From Acidobacteriaceae bacterium (lineage in GTDB: Bacteria > Acidobacteriota > Terriglobia > Terriglobales > Acidobacteriaceae), in NCBI GenBank assembly GCA_003139095.1, contig PLHW01000044.1, positions 63,838-127,837 of the forward strand: a DNA stretch of 64,000 nt, in the 5' to 3' direction. Both the position numbers and the translations under genes were made by a program. Below, in pieces: positions 1 to 10,376 of the stretch (position 1 is its first letter; each line of letters begins with the position of its first letter). The notes below the pieces were generated by a model, which searched no databases, was not told the origin of the DNA, and saw nothing but the letters and a program-made list of their open reading frames with translations.

Positions 1-1069
<1,069 letters not shown>

Positions 1070-1073
<4 letters not shown>

Positions 1074-2167
1074 GCATCCCTAAAACGGCATTGGTGTTGT
1101 GCTGGTTGTTGTCGGCGACCGTGGTTTCTAATGCGCAGATGCCAAACGTGAGTCCGCAGGTGCGCACAAGAGCCACAGCAGATGGGAAGGTCACAGTCGT
1201 AGAAATCGCGGCGCATTTTGTAACGGCAATCCGACTGCCGGAAACCGTGAATTCAGTCGCTGTCGGTGATCCTGCACTATTTCAAGTCGAGCATTCAGAG
1301 CGCGAACCGGAACTCGTGCTGGTGAAGGCTCTCACCGAACGAAGCGCCGAAACCAACTTGCTTATCTCAGGCGTCCACGGACGGCAATTCAGTTTGCTTC
1401 TGGTCAGCCGTGGGACGGGGACGGTTCCCGCCAAGGTGGATTTCCTTGTACAGTACAAGTCAGGCGGCAGTTTTCTGGTCGAGCCAGAAGTCGTTCCCTT
1501 CCCGTTGGTTGGGCAGACCACTCCCCTAGTGAAAGAGCAACCCATCGCGAGTGGCTCGGCGGCGAACGGCGCAGACCGACTGCTGACATTCATCCCAACC
1601 GAGTTCGCAACGAACGCCTCGAGTGGACCGAACTCGCCGTCAGAGCCGATAACAAACCAATCAGCACCGAAATCGCTCGATAGTTTGTTACGGCGTCAGC
1701 AAGAAGCCCAACTCCCCGTTCTCTATGGAGAACGAATGGAAGGAGAGAACGTCAAAGGGGATCGCCTGCGGGCAGGCATCAGCGAAGTAATCGACGGCGG
1801 CCAGGAGGTGATTGTGCTGTTCTCAGTCGTAAACACGAGCAAGCACGCGATATTACTCATGCCGCCACAGGTTCAGTTAGGCGGCAAGAACAAGACGGGA
1901 AAGATCGTTAAGCATGATCGCTGGTCTGCGGCAGAACAGTTAGCTGTGGCCGATTTCCGGCTGAGTCGTCGCCGTGTGGGAACCGGGGAGCGGGCGGACG
2001 GCGTAGTGGTGTTCGAGCGCCCGCCATACAAACAATCAAACGAGACACTGTTCCTGCAGATGGCAGAGTCAGGCGCGGTCGATCGCCCGGCTCTTGCCCC
2101 AATCGGCTTTGGAGTCAGTTCACTTCGGCAGGAGGGAGATCATGGAACGCCAAGAGCAGCAAACTAA
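1070..2167 (+). CDS. VirB9/TrbG-like outer-membrane-complex protein (first copy)
   Basis: A 365-residue protein with a signal peptide ending near residue 22. The N-terminal half has the beta-rich pattern of VirB9/TrbG proteins (RLPETVNSVAVGDP followed by a stretch ending in TNLLI), then a low-complexity linker around residues 150-215, then a second beta domain (near residue 230) whose sequence resembles the C-terminal domain of the other VirB9-like protein at 17180-18028. VirB9 forms the periplasmic and outer-membrane part of the secretion channel with VirB10. The ATGA overlap with the transglycosylase and the 26-base overlap into the VirB10 gene show an operon. It is longer than a usual VirB9 because of the linker. 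The family call rests on domain pattern and context. Confidence 0.7.
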
Positions 2168-3587
2168 GCAGATCCAAGAGCCCACGGCCAGCGAAGATCA
2201 GACGCAAGCCACAACTGCAGAAGCAGACCACGAGGAACCCGTAACGCCGACTCCCCTGCAGCGATTCCGTGCTCTCCTGGACAGCGCCCAGAGGAGTCAG
2301 AACCCCGTCGCCAGTCGCCGCGAGCTAGGCCGCGACAAGAGCAAGTCACTGTTCGTGCTTGTGGGAGCAAGTGTTGCATTGCTCCTGCTCTTTTTCGGGG
2401 TGTTCTCGAGTCCGAAAAACCGTGGCCCACTGCCGGGCGAGTCCGCGCGTGGTCCTAGCCTCGGACGCAAGGTCGTTCCTGGTCAGGAACAGAATGATCC
2501 TACGAAGACCGTAACGCCCCTGCTCAACGCGGACGTGAATCGGGGAGATATCGGCTCCGGCTCGCAAGTCACACCAGAAGAAGTGGGCGGAACCTCGCCG
2601 CGGTATAACGGAACACGAAAATTGCCAGGTGGAAACGGCGCTGCGCTGGAAAAGCCTTCAGCGGGCAGAGCACGAGGTTCAGGAGAATATGCCCTCAAGG
2701 ACGTGGATTTCTCAGATCCCGAAGTTGCACAGGCAGCCGCGGTTCCCAATCCACCTGCACAGCACTTCGGCGCGCCAGATTCCGACCTGAAGAAGCCCTC
2801 GATTGTGTTTGTGCGCTCTGCGCAGAGCGCAACGCCGGCCCTTCAAAGTCCCCGCAATGAAGACAACACGTTGGCAGAACTTCTGCCAGCCGGCACGAGA
2901 TTGGTGGCGCGTCTCGAAGCCCCGGTTAGCTCGGCAGTCCCAGCCCCCGTGATCGCCGTGGTCGAGTACAACTATGAGCACAATGGTGAGATCGTGTTGC
3001 CTGCGGGTGCACGGGTGTTTGGCAAACTCTCCCACGTCACCCCGTCTGGAATTGTGGGTTTTCAGTTTGATCGAGTCGAAACGCCTGATGGGATGGTGGA
3101 GAAGATCGATGCTACGGCGATGGATCTCAAGTTCGGGCCGCTGAAGGGCGACGTCTCCGGAAGAAACAGGGGAAAGAATTTCTTGGTTCGTTCGGTGACC
3201 GGCCTTGGGACTGTAGCCGCATACATTGTCGGGGGGCAGGGTGTGACCGGATTCAATGGCCCGATTTCAGAGAGTTCGTTGCTGCGAGAGCGACTCGCGG
3301 ACAACATTGGGATGGCGGGGCAGGATGAGATAAATACACTGGCGGTGAACCAGAGCATTGTGGTCACGGTGCCCGGCAATACTCGCTTTTACATCGTGGT
3401 TGAAAAAGGGAGTCTAGATCAACAAGTTGGAAAGCCAGGAGTGCGGCCGGCTGACGCTAGCGGCGCAAGCCTCACCGGGGGCAAGGTCCCCAGCCTTGAG
3501 GAACTACGAGAACTGATGCAGCTCAAGAATGAGCTCAACCAGATGTACTTGCAGACCAGTGCGGAACAGACAACGGCGCAGCAATGA
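2142..3587 (+). CDS. VirB10/TrbI-like channel protein
   Basis: A 481-residue inner-membrane protein that spans the envelope. It has a short cytoplasmic region, one membrane segment at about residues 66-88, a long proline- and glycine-rich periplasmic linker, and a C-terminal TrbI/VirB10 beta-barrel domain. That domain begins near GTRLVARLEAPVSSAVPAPV and includes GEIVLPAGARVFGKL, the typical core. I chose the ATG at 2142 because GGAGGGAG ends four bases before it; an in-frame TTG at 2094 lacks such a site. The gene starts inside the VirB9-like gene and ends in an ATGA overlap with the next. VirB10 transmits energy from the inner membrane to the outer-membrane pore. Confidence 0.88.
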   Translation: MERQEQQTKQIQEPTASEDQTQATTAEADHEEPVTPTPLQRFRALLDSAQRSQNPVASRRELGRDKSKSLFVLVGASVALLLLFFGVFSSPKNRGPLPGESARGPSLGRKVVPGQEQNDPTKTVTPLLNADVNRGDIGSGSQVTPEEVGGTSPRYNGTRKLPGGNGAALEKPSAGRARGSGEYALKDVDFSDPEVAQAAAVPNPPAQHFGAPDSDLKKPSIVFVRSAQSATPALQSPRNEDNTLAELLPAGTRLVARLEAPVSSAVPAPVIAVVEYNYEHNGEIVLPAGARVFGKLSHVTPSGIVGFQFDRVETPDGMVEKIDATAMDLKFGPLKGDVSGRNRGKNFLVRSVTGLGTVAAYIVGGQGVTGFNGPISESSLLRERLADNIGMAGQDEINTLAVNQSIVVTVPGNTRFYIVVEKGSLDQQVGKPGVRPADASGASLTGGKVPSLEELRELMQLKNELNQMYLQTSAEQTTAQQ

Positions 3588-3955
3588 GCAGTGGATCGGC
3601 CATGGAACCTAATTGGAAACCGTTGGAGAATAGACTGGGCGCCCCACGGTGCGCGGGGTTCATGTTCATGGGCCGCATGAATGGCATCAATCTCTACAAA
3701 CACGGAATCAGTCGCAGTTATCTGCGCCTGGATGATGATGGAAACTGCTACGCTGCGGGCAAGCCGGGATTTTACCTCCCGGCAGACTTCGAGCAGGAAC
3801 TCTCGAAATTGGAGAAGCTATTGAAAAGCTTGGGAGCGACTCTCGAGACGTCTTACGACGAGAGTTTCATGGCCCAAAAGCGGGAAGCTCTGCGCCAACA
3901 CGGGGTTTCCTTGCTGACGATTCAGGTCGAACCAGACGAAGTGACAATCCACTGA
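3584..3955 (+). CDS. Conserved hypothetical protein in the secretion operon
   Basis: A 123-residue soluble protein with no signal peptide or membrane segment. Its ATG overlaps the stop of the VirB10 gene (ATGA), which makes it a coupled member of the operon. The N-terminal half holds a stretch with RMNGINLYKHGISRSYL and a short beta pattern; the C-terminal half is a charged helix (EQELSKLEKLLKSLG). I do not recognise the family. It could be a small cytoplasmic accessory of the VirB9/VirB10 pair. It is followed by an 85-base gap. Confidence 0.7.
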   Translation: MSSGSAMEPNWKPLENRLGAPRCAGFMFMGRMNGINLYKHGISRSYLRLDDDGNCYAAGKPGFYLPADFEQELSKLEKLLKSLGATLETSYDESFMAQKREALRQHGVSLLTIQVEPDEVTIH

Positions 3956-4040
3956 ACCTCCCCACCCGCTTTTGCCTGACCCGTAGCTGCTAGGATCTGG
4001 CATCCGGCACAAAAATGGGCTAAAGTAAGCCATTGTAAGG

Positions 4041-4535
4041 ATGGCTACGTTTATGCCTCCCTGGCCAGAGTGGCAGTTTGAATACATGGGGTCGCGGTTC
4101 TTGGGTAGGCTCTTAGGCCTGTGGTCAAGACTGTGGGTTTCCCTGGTCAGGAAGCTGTTTCAGTTGTTGACAAAGACAGCCAGAAATCGACGCGACTCTT
4201 CATCCTGCAACTCGAACGGCTACAGTTCCCTCGACGACACTCGACCGTCGGAGACCGAGTTTTCCTTCGCTAGAAAGCTTTCCGGGATGGCGATCTCCAC
4301 CGTGTTGACACTCGGAGTGTGGCGAATAATCACCCTGAAGGCAGTCTGGGTCGCCGCTGGTGAGAGTGGCGATCGGATTCTAGCGGCCATCCTCATGTTT
4401 GTAAGCGCCTCATGGGTAATCTCGTTGGTCTGGATCTGTTTCTCGAAGTCAAGACGAACGGAGATCACTGCTACTACTACTCGCCCGCAGCGCAAACCCA
4501 GATACACGAGATCAACTCGCGCAAGAGCGAGTTGA
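4041..4535 (+). CDS. Hypothetical membrane protein
   Basis: A 164-residue protein with an aromatic N-terminus (WPEWQFEYMG), a serine/asparagine-rich central part, two likely membrane helices at about residues 86-106 and 116-138, and a basic C-terminal tail. The start codon has only a weak upstream AAGG. It lies between two secretion-system blocks and has its own short upstream gap. Its last codons overlap an 11-bp perfect inverted repeat (4510-4537). No family is recognised; a small inner-membrane accessory of the secretion apparatus is possible. The weak ribosome site keeps confidence moderate. Confidence 0.5.
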   Translation: MATFMPPWPEWQFEYMGSRFLGRLLGLWSRLWVSLVRKLFQLLTKTARNRRDSSSCNSNGYSSLDDTRPSETEFSFARKLSGMAISTVLTLGVWRIITLKAVWVAAGESGDRILAAILMFVSASWVISLVWICFSKSRRTEITATTTRPQRKPRYTRSTRARAS

Positions 4536-4537
4536 TC
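4510..4537 (+). terminator. Inverted repeat at the end of the membrane-protein gene, terminator-like
   Basis: An 11-base arm (GATCAACTCGC, 4510-4520) is repeated in perfect reverse complement at 4527-4537 around a 6-base loop. The hairpin contains the stop codon of the preceding gene. No T-tract follows, so it would be a Rho-dependent or mRNA-stabilising hairpin, or a protein-binding palindrome, and not a classical intrinsic terminator. It separates the VirB9/VirB10 block from the pilin-like block, which has its own promoter downstream. Confidence 0.5.
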
Positions 4538-4696
4538 GCTCCATCACCTGCCACGCAGACTCCAGTTTTCCGAACGTGATCTCTACCGAAGCATCCTTGG
4601 TGTGTCAGCAGCCGGCGCTGACTCAATCACAGTTGCTTCACCCCACTTCTTCTCTTCCTGAATTCGAGTGTCTCCCGAGGATTTGTTAGCAGTCGT

Positions 4697-4725
4697 TTGA
4701 CAGAAATTTCTTTTGGCCCTACTTT
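4697..4725 (+). promoter_or_regulatory. Sigma-70-type promoter for the pilin-like gene
   Basis: A consensus -35 TTGACA at 4697-4702 is followed by exactly 17 bases and then TACTTT (4720-4725) as the -10 box. Transcription would begin near 4732, about 70 bases before the ATG at 4802. The 13-base stretch GTTTGACAGAAAT around the -35 box also occurs at the promoter upstream of the primase gene (24762-24774). The rest of 4536-4801 holds no gene. Confidence 0.55.
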
Positions 4726-4801
4726 CCGGCGCATCGATCGTTCCTTAAATCGGTTTTCGAGCGATTCAGGAACGGCGAGCAGACAAGGAGGGCATAGTTC
4801 G

Positions 4802-5161
4802 ATGAAACTCCAAGCCAGTGCGAGGGGAAGGACGCTGCTTGCGTTGGTCGCTCTTGCGCTCATCACAATTGGGCAGTTTATGTGGGCGCAGAACCTGGGT
4901 TCTGCTCCGGCCTCAAACGTAGCAGTTCAAGGGCAAACGGGTGCGCAACCAGAAGGTGCGTTCCTGAACTTTATCAATTGGGTCGGTAACGTGATCGCTC
5001 CAGTTGGAGCCGGTGGTGCGGTCTTAGGCGCCGTCGTTTCCTGGCTGACCGGACGGGGCTTCGGTCGCTGGCTATTCGCTGCCGCAGCTCTGCTGGCAAT
5101 CTCCGGTGTCACGCGACTCATCGAGTTCTGGATCACGAACGGAACAGGTGGGGTGGCATAA
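4802..5161 (+). CDS. VirB2-like membrane protein (one pilin-like module)
   Basis: A 119-residue protein with a cleavable-looking N-terminal hydrophobic segment (ending around QNLGSAPA), then a pair of membrane helices in the order INWVGNVIAPVGAGGAV, short loop, FAAAALLAISGVTRLIEFW. This signal peptide plus two-helix layout and size match VirB2/TrbC pilins. The ATG at 4802 has AAGGAGG 10 bases upstream; an in-frame upstream ATG at 4697 lies inside the -35 box of the promoter and is not used. The same module returns in the next two genes. VirB2 forms the pilus and lines the channel. Confidence 0.65.
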   Translation: MKLQASARGRTLLALVALALITIGQFMWAQNLGSAPASNVAVQGQTGAQPEGAFLNFINWVGNVIAPVGAGGAVLGAVVSWLTGRGFGRWLFAAAALLAISGVTRLIEFWITNGTGGVA

Positions 5162-5275
5162 CCAAGCACGACCAACTCGCAAGTTTGACGCGCAGGCAGC
5201 CCGAAAGACCGGATCAAGGTGGGCAACGGCTGCCTGCAGAATTTCAACGAAATCGCACGTTCAAGGCTTAGGCAT

Positions 5276-5938
5276 ATGCCGACACCGCAATTGCTCAACG
5301 ACGTCATCTCGCTCTTGCTCTTGCTAGCGCCGTCCGCGGCCATGGTTTCACTGGTGCTGGCTGGAGTGACCCTGCGACGCGAGGGAGGGACGGTATTCGC
5401 CATCGGTGGCGGCTTCACGAAGTGGATGTTCTGGGCGGTGGTGTTTCTCACGCTGCAGCCGCTGCTGACCTGGTTCTCTTCGTTCGGAATCAATATGCCT
5501 CTACCAGGCGGCGGAATTAGCACCCCTTGGCTAGCAAGCATTCAGTCGGACGTGGCATCCTTTGTCACTAACTTCGTCGTAGGGCGGATCGTGCCGACGA
5601 TTGCCGCATTCTTCGTACTGCGCGCAACTCTTGACACGGCGTCCGGGGAACACCCGCTGCCGTCGATTATCGCCGCGATGTTTTTGCTGGGCACGCAGAC
5701 AACTTTCAACCTGATCCAGAGCTACAACACCCAAACTAAGTTCGCGACAGCAGACGTACTGGACAGCCTGTGGAATCACCTGGCCGGAACGATCATGCCG
5801 ATCGCAGCAGTCCTGGCTCTGGTGGGCGCGATCTTGAACTTCGCGACGCGCAAACCGTTCATGCGCTTGGTGGCGGTCGCTCTCGCCCTGCTGTGTGTCT
5901 CGGGAATCTGGAAGCTGGTCGTGGCGATGGTGTCGTAG
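5276..5938 (+). CDS. Polytopic membrane protein with diverged VirB2-like modules
   Basis: A 220-residue protein of about six hydrophobic helices. After an N-terminal pair of helices it has two stretches that resemble the VirB2-like module of its neighbours: TNFVVGRIVPTIAAFFVL with a second helix ending in TTFNLIQSY, and WNHLAGTIMPIAAVLALVG with a second helix ending in CVSGIWKLV. I chose ATG 5276 over a GTG at 5219 because the upstream residues are polar and poorly conserved in character; neither start has a strong ribosome site. The role is probably in the inner-membrane platform or pilus of the secretion system. Family assignment is by internal comparison only. Confidence 0.6.
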   Translation: MPTPQLLNDVISLLLLLAPSAAMVSLVLAGVTLRREGGTVFAIGGGFTKWMFWAVVFLTLQPLLTWFSSFGINMPLPGGGISTPWLASIQSDVASFVTNFVVGRIVPTIAAFFVLRATLDTASGEHPLPSIIAAMFLLGTQTTFNLIQSYNTQTKFATADVLDSLWNHLAGTIMPIAAVLALVGAILNFATRKPFMRLVAVALALLCVSGIWKLVVAMVS

Positions 5939-5947
5939 GGGAAGAAG

Positions 5948-6415
5948 ATGAACTTCTCTCAAATGTCGTTCGACAACGGGATCTTGCATCTCGCGAACTG
6001 GGTCGGAAACGTCATCATGCCGACGATCGCCGCTGTGTTCATCATCATAGCGATCATTCAGTTTTCAAAAGGGCAGGAGTTCTCGCACAGCATGTATGGA
6101 GCCTTGGCGTGTTTGATGGTCTCGGGCCTCACTCGCGCGTTCGAAAAGTTCGCCTCCCAGGCGGCGTGGAATAACCCGGACGTCTACTGGATGGCCCTGA
6201 CGACGTTGATCAACTGGGTAGGAAACGTGATCTTGCCGGTGTACGCAGCGGCCCAAGTGGCTTTAGGAGCATTGCGGATCGGAATGTTCTCGTACATCCA
6301 TCCCACTAGTAGTTGGATGCGCCATTTCCTTGCGGCTGGGCTCTGCCTGATGGTGTCAGGGTTTCTTCGTCTGGCCGAGTTCTTCGTGATCCACGGCACT
6401 GCCGGAGTGAGGTAG
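5948..6415 (+). CDS. Membrane protein made of two VirB2-like modules
   Basis: A 155-residue protein consisting of a direct internal duplication. The first half contains LANWVGNVIMPTIAAVF then ALACLMVSGLTRAFEKF; the second contains LINWVGNVILPVYAAAQ then AGLCLMVSGFLRLAEFF. Both match the single module in the 4802-5161 gene. There is no cleavable signal peptide. The gene is 9 bases after the previous one with GGGGAAGA upstream, so it is co-transcribed. It may be a fused pilin dimer or a structural inner-membrane piece derived from a pilin. Confidence 0.65.
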   Translation: MNFSQMSFDNGILHLANWVGNVIMPTIAAVFIIIAIIQFSKGQEFSHSMYGALACLMVSGLTRAFEKFASQAAWNNPDVYWMALTTLINWVGNVILPVYAAAQVALGALRIGMFSYIHPTSSWMRHFLAAGLCLMVSGFLRLAEFFVIHGTAGVR

Positions 6416-6430
6416 AGGGAGAAGTGGCCA

Positions 6431-6760
6431 ATGGCTTTAGATGTCACGCCAGTCTATCGAAATCTCCGGACGCGGGTGACGTTTGCCGGGCTCGAGGCAG
6501 AGGACCTGTTCGCGATCCTGTCAGTAGCCGTGGTCATGAACATCTTTGGGAGATTCTTGAATCGGGAGATGTTCGGGTTACCCATGAATATGGTGCTGCA
6601 GTACATCGTTCCGATTATGAGCGTGCCAGCTCTGATGCTGTTCAAGTACGGCAAACAGCGAGGGTATCTCCTGGATTGGGTGATGTTCCACACAAAACCG
6701 CACGTCTATTCGGCGCTTGAGCGGGACCGGGAACTGACGCGCGAGTACATCAAGGACTGA
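6431..6760 (+). CDS. VirB3/TrbD-like inner-membrane protein
   Basis: A 109-residue protein with a short charged N-terminus (VTPVYRNLRTRVTFAG), two membrane helices at about residues 28-42 and 56-73, and a C-terminal segment ending in a charged helix. Size, layout and position directly before the VirB4 ATPase (11-base gap) are typical of VirB3/TrbD, which anchors VirB4 to the membrane. A GAGGGAGAAG ribosome site precedes the start. Confidence 0.75.
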   Translation: MALDVTPVYRNLRTRVTFAGLEAEDLFAILSVAVVMNIFGRFLNREMFGLPMNMVLQYIVPIMSVPALMLFKYGKQRGYLLDWVMFHTKPHVYSALERDRELTREYIKD

Positions 6761-6771
6761 GGGAAACGAAG

Positions 6772-9447
6772 ATGCCGCTTACGGTCCAGGAGCACAACAA
6801 GTCGCTCGGTCAACCGCCGCTATGTGAGCAACTGAAAGTGCGAGACATCATCGACGACCTGTTCATCCAGCTGAACGGTTCCTTCGTGGCCGGCTACAAA
6901 GTGAGCGGCATTAATTCCTATTACGCGAGCGACGGGGAACGTAACCGCACGAAGTTGGCGCTCGAAGCGCTGGTTCGGTCGCTTCCAGAGCGCTCCATGC
7001 GGATGCAGGCCCGATTTGAGATCTCAGAGGGGACTGCGGAGTTGATTGGACGACACAACCGTGAGCAGCGGAGCCCGAGTCTGGTCTTGCAAGCTCTGGC
7101 TCGAGAGCAGTCAGACGCTTGGCTGAAAAAGGATGCCGATGGCTTCTACCTGCGCCATTTCCTGCACTTCTACTTCAATTGGGATCCAAGGATCCATCAC
7201 CAGTCTCCCGAACTTGAGTGGAAGAAGAAGATGCGCGGGAGCAGTTTCAGCATGTCGGCGACTAAATGTATCGAACGAGGCCGTCGCGAGCACGAAGACC
7301 TAGTCGCTGAGTTCCGAAGCTTGATGTCTGGAGTAGAAGCGACGCTTCAATCGACCGGCATGACGCTCTCGCGAATGCCGGGTGAAGATCTCTTCCTTGA
7401 AATCAAGAGAGCGCTCCATCCCCTTGGGAATGATCGGGTCCCTTATCGAAGTCCAGGAACATCGGTCACTTACGAAAGCGCGCGAAGCCAAATAGCGAAC
7501 GTAAACATCGAGGATGAACTCGATGAGTACCTGAAAATCGGCGGGTTGCTGTATTCGTTCATTAGCCTGAAAGACCTGCCTGACGCTACCTTTCCGGGTG
7601 TGCTACGGGAACTCGTCGTCGTGGACTTCCCGATTGTGATCACCGCGGAGATTGTTCTTCCGGACCAGGCAAAGTCGGTGAAGCAATACAAGAGCCGGCT
7701 GCGAAAAATGACAGCCGCTCAAAAGGATATCCACGGCGGATTCCGGCTGAACGTCGATGCGCAAGTCGCGGAACATCAACTGATCAAGCTTTTGCAGGAT
7801 CTGATTGCCAGTTCGCTGAAGTCCTGTGAGATGAGCCTGACCATCGCGATCCGGACTTCACGCCCGGCCCGTAACCGCATGGAAACCGAGCAAGCGGAAC
7901 GCATTCTTGCTGACCGCCGTCAGCGAGTTCTGCATGCCATCGGGCGGATGAACGGCGCTCGCGGTATTCCGGAAACGCTTGCGCAAAAGCGATTCTTCTA
8001 TTCGAGTTTACCGGGGCAGGGAGAGACCAACAAACGGGAATTAGACGTCCTCACACTGCACGCCGCGGATCTTCTGCCGGTAGAGATGCCGTGGAGCGGT
8101 ACACCGAACTCACCCTTGATGTTGTTCGAAACACCCTATCGTCAACTCATACCATTTTCACCATTCGATTCAACTCTGGGTGACGCCAACCTGCTGATTA
8201 TGGCCAAGAGCGGGGCGGGAAAGACTTTCATGACTCAAGGATTTCTGCTGATGATGGCTCGCGCCATGCCACTGATTTCCATCTTGGAAAGAGGCGATTC
8301 GTACGAACCGCTGGTCGAACTCATGGGCGGGCGTGTCATCAACGTGGACCTCGATGGAAGTGAGACGCTGAATCCGTGGGATCTGCCGACAGGAGAAACC
8401 ACCCCAACTAACGAAAAGACGGCTTTTCTCAAAAACCTCACACGTCACATGATCGGCGAGAGTCCTGGGGCGGATACTGCCCTGCTCGACAACGTGCTGA
8501 CCGACGCGATTCCCAAAGTTTACAAGCGATGCGCGATACGCTATTCGAACCCGATCCCAACGTTCAATGACCTACGCGAAGAATTGGCAAACTGGCGCGA
8601 TGCCGAGAAGATGCAGCGCACCATGGACGAAGCGCGTCTCGCCGCGATCAAGTTGCGCTCATGGACGGGCGAGAGTGGCATCTACGCGAACCTCTTCGAC
8701 AGACCCACCACGATGCAACTGGATAGCGATTGGCTCTTCTTCAACGTCGAAGGTCTCAGCTCCGATCCGAGACTTGAAACGGCGATGAGCATGCTCGTCG
8801 CCGCAGCGATGGCCTCGCGCGCCACCGGAAAGACAGGACGACCGAGCATAACAGTACTGGATGAATGCTGGTTTTTGTTGGACTCCCCTGCATTGGCGCC
8901 TGAAGTAGTGCAGTTGTTCCGGACGGCCCGCAAGCGGAACTCGAGCGTCTGGGGCATCAGTCAGACCGTGGAGGATTTTGTTGGGACCGAGTCCCAGCCC
9001 CGCCCGCACGGACCAGGCATCCTCAAGAATGCAAGTACGAAGATCATCGGTCAGCAGCCTGGCGACGTCAGCGCGCTTGTGAATCACCTCGCATTAAATC
9101 CGGTGGCAGTGGGCCAGGTAAAAGAGTTCGGCGCACCCCGTAAGGGTCGAAGCGCGGATGTATTGCTGGTCATCGGGGAGAAAGCGGAGACGACGCAGAC
9201 GATACGCATTGTGCCCACGCCGCTCTCTTATTGGATCTGCACTACGTTCCCACGCGAACGGAAATACCGCGCCTGGTTTCTGAACAAATCTGTCGGCCGC
9301 TCATTGCTCGAATGCTATCAAGATCTCGGTCAGAAGTTTCCGCAAGGACTCGCGGACTTGGCTCCATTGCCGGAGGAATTGTCGGGAGCAGTAGCAGCAA
9401 TGGCTAGCAAACGGAAAGAAAGACGAGTAGCCGAGGCAAAAGCGTGA
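6772..9447 (+). CDS. VirB4/TrbE secretion ATPase
   Basis: An 891-residue ATPase of the VirB4 family, the main motor at the cytoplasmic face of the channel. The N-terminal 450 residues match the CagE/TrbE/VirB domain in character, including a FHFYFNWDP-like region. The ATPase domain has Walker A MAKSGAGKT (residues 477-485) and Walker B TVLDECWFL with the Asp-Glu pair at 697-698. The stretch VWGISQTVEDF after Walker B is a family hallmark. The length is normal and the gene appears intact. No VirB11 was seen nearby, so VirB4 and the VirD4-like protein may be the only motors. Confidence 0.93.
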   Translation: MPLTVQEHNKSLGQPPLCEQLKVRDIIDDLFIQLNGSFVAGYKVSGINSYYASDGERNRTKLALEALVRSLPERSMRMQARFEISEGTAELIGRHNREQRSPSLVLQALAREQSDAWLKKDADGFYLRHFLHFYFNWDPRIHHQSPELEWKKKMRGSSFSMSATKCIERGRREHEDLVAEFRSLMSGVEATLQSTGMTLSRMPGEDLFLEIKRALHPLGNDRVPYRSPGTSVTYESARSQIANVNIEDELDEYLKIGGLLYSFISLKDLPDATFPGVLRELVVVDFPIVITAEIVLPDQAKSVKQYKSRLRKMTAAQKDIHGGFRLNVDAQVAEHQLIKLLQDLIASSLKSCEMSLTIAIRTSRPARNRMETEQAERILADRRQRVLHAIGRMNGARGIPETLAQKRFFYSSLPGQGETNKRELDVLTLHAADLLPVEMPWSGTPNSPLMLFETPYRQLIPFSPFDSTLGDANLLIMAKSGAGKTFMTQGFLLMMARAMPLISILERGDSYEPLVELMGGRVINVDLDGSETLNPWDLPTGETTPTNEKTAFLKNLTRHMIGESPGADTALLDNVLTDAIPKVYKRCAIRYSNPIPTFNDLREELANWRDAEKMQRTMDEARLAAIKLRSWTGESGIYANLFDRPTTMQLDSDWLFFNVEGLSSDPRLETAMSMLVAAAMASRATGKTGRPSITVLDECWFLLDSPALAPEVVQLFRTARKRNSSVWGISQTVEDFVGTESQPRPHGPGILKNASTKIIGQQPGDVSALVNHLALNPVAVGQVKEFGAPRKGRSADVLLVIGEKAETTQTIRIVPTPLSYWICTTFPRERKYRAWFLNKSVGRSLLECYQDLGQKFPQGLADLAPLPEELSGAVAAMASKRKERRVAEAKA

Positions 9448-9518
9448 TGGACTTGCACGAGTGATCAGAGAGCGACAACGCGTTAGGTTAGTTCGGGCGG
9501 AGACCAGGAGGCAATGAG

Positions 9519-10355
9519 ATGCACTACTTGCTATACGCCATTTCGTTTTCAGCATTCGCGTGGACGGTTTTGACCGTGAACGGTCGCCGCCGTGTGCTCG
9601 CCCTGACGCTCGCTGGGGTCATGGTGCTCACGTTGGTGGTGACTCCAACGCAAGCGAAGGCACAGGCGCAAGGGGGGATCATCCAAGCGATTCAGGCGGT
9701 ATTGAAGGTGCTCAACTCGCTGATTCTACCGGTCGTGAACAGTATCCACGGTACTCGCAGTGCGAACAGCAATTTCTACCAAACCACCGTCTGGCCGGTG
9801 CCGTCGATCAACCAATCCAATTCGCTGGTGCTGCAGATGATAGGCCAGTATCGCAGTTTGATGTCGGGCATTCTACACATCAACCTCCGGAGTGCCACAC
9901 TCCCGGCTCCTCAGTCGATGGAAGCCTTGATACGCGATCACCAGGTGAACAATTTTGACGGTCTGACGAAGTCTTTCAACAGTACCTATCGCACGATTCC
10001 TGCGCCAACCGACGCGAATCAAGCAGATCGGGACATGTCGGATTTTGACGATGCCCTGACACTCGACAGTTTGAAAACCCTCAAAGCAGCGGATAGCGTG
10101 ACCGATTTGGAACTGCAAGCCGCGGACTCGATTGAGAGCGCGGCCAGCCAGGCAGTCCCCGGATCTACGCCGTTCTTAACAGCGACCGCGACATCATCAA
10201 GCATTCGAAGCCAGGCGCTGACACAAAAGATGTTGGCCGCGGAACTGCGCCAAGAAGCCGCGCGCATCGCGCACCAGAACGGGCTACGAAAGCGGGGAGC
10301 GATGTTCACTACCCAATTGCGAGGCACCATCATGAACCTCTCGCAACACAACTGA
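9519..10355 (+). CDS. VirB5/TrbJ-like exported protein, copy A
   Basis: A 278-residue protein with a signal peptide or N-terminal anchor (residues 1-45, ending near TQAKAQAQ), then a mostly alpha-helical body. AGGAGG lies six bases before the ATG. It is a clear paralogue of the next gene: both share QAIQAVLKVLNSL/ANSLQTIARSLSA-type helices, the TTVWPVPSINQ versus TVVWPTSAISQ block, an LEAADS/IQAASQ-type helix near SDLE, and the same C-terminus ending in NLSQHN or NLLQHN. The layout matches VirB5/TrbJ, the minor pilin at the pilus tip that contacts recipients. Confidence 0.7.
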   Translation: MHYLLYAISFSAFAWTVLTVNGRRRVLALTLAGVMVLTLVVTPTQAKAQAQGGIIQAIQAVLKVLNSLILPVVNSIHGTRSANSNFYQTTVWPVPSINQSNSLVLQMIGQYRSLMSGILHINLRSATLPAPQSMEALIRDHQVNNFDGLTKSFNSTYRTIPAPTDANQADRDMSDFDDALTLDSLKTLKAADSVTDLELQAADSIESAASQAVPGSTPFLTATATSSSIRSQALTQKMLAAELRQEAARIAHQNGLRKRGAMFTTQLRGTIMNLSQHN

Positions 10356-10376
10356 TTGCACGAAAGGAAAAGTCTT

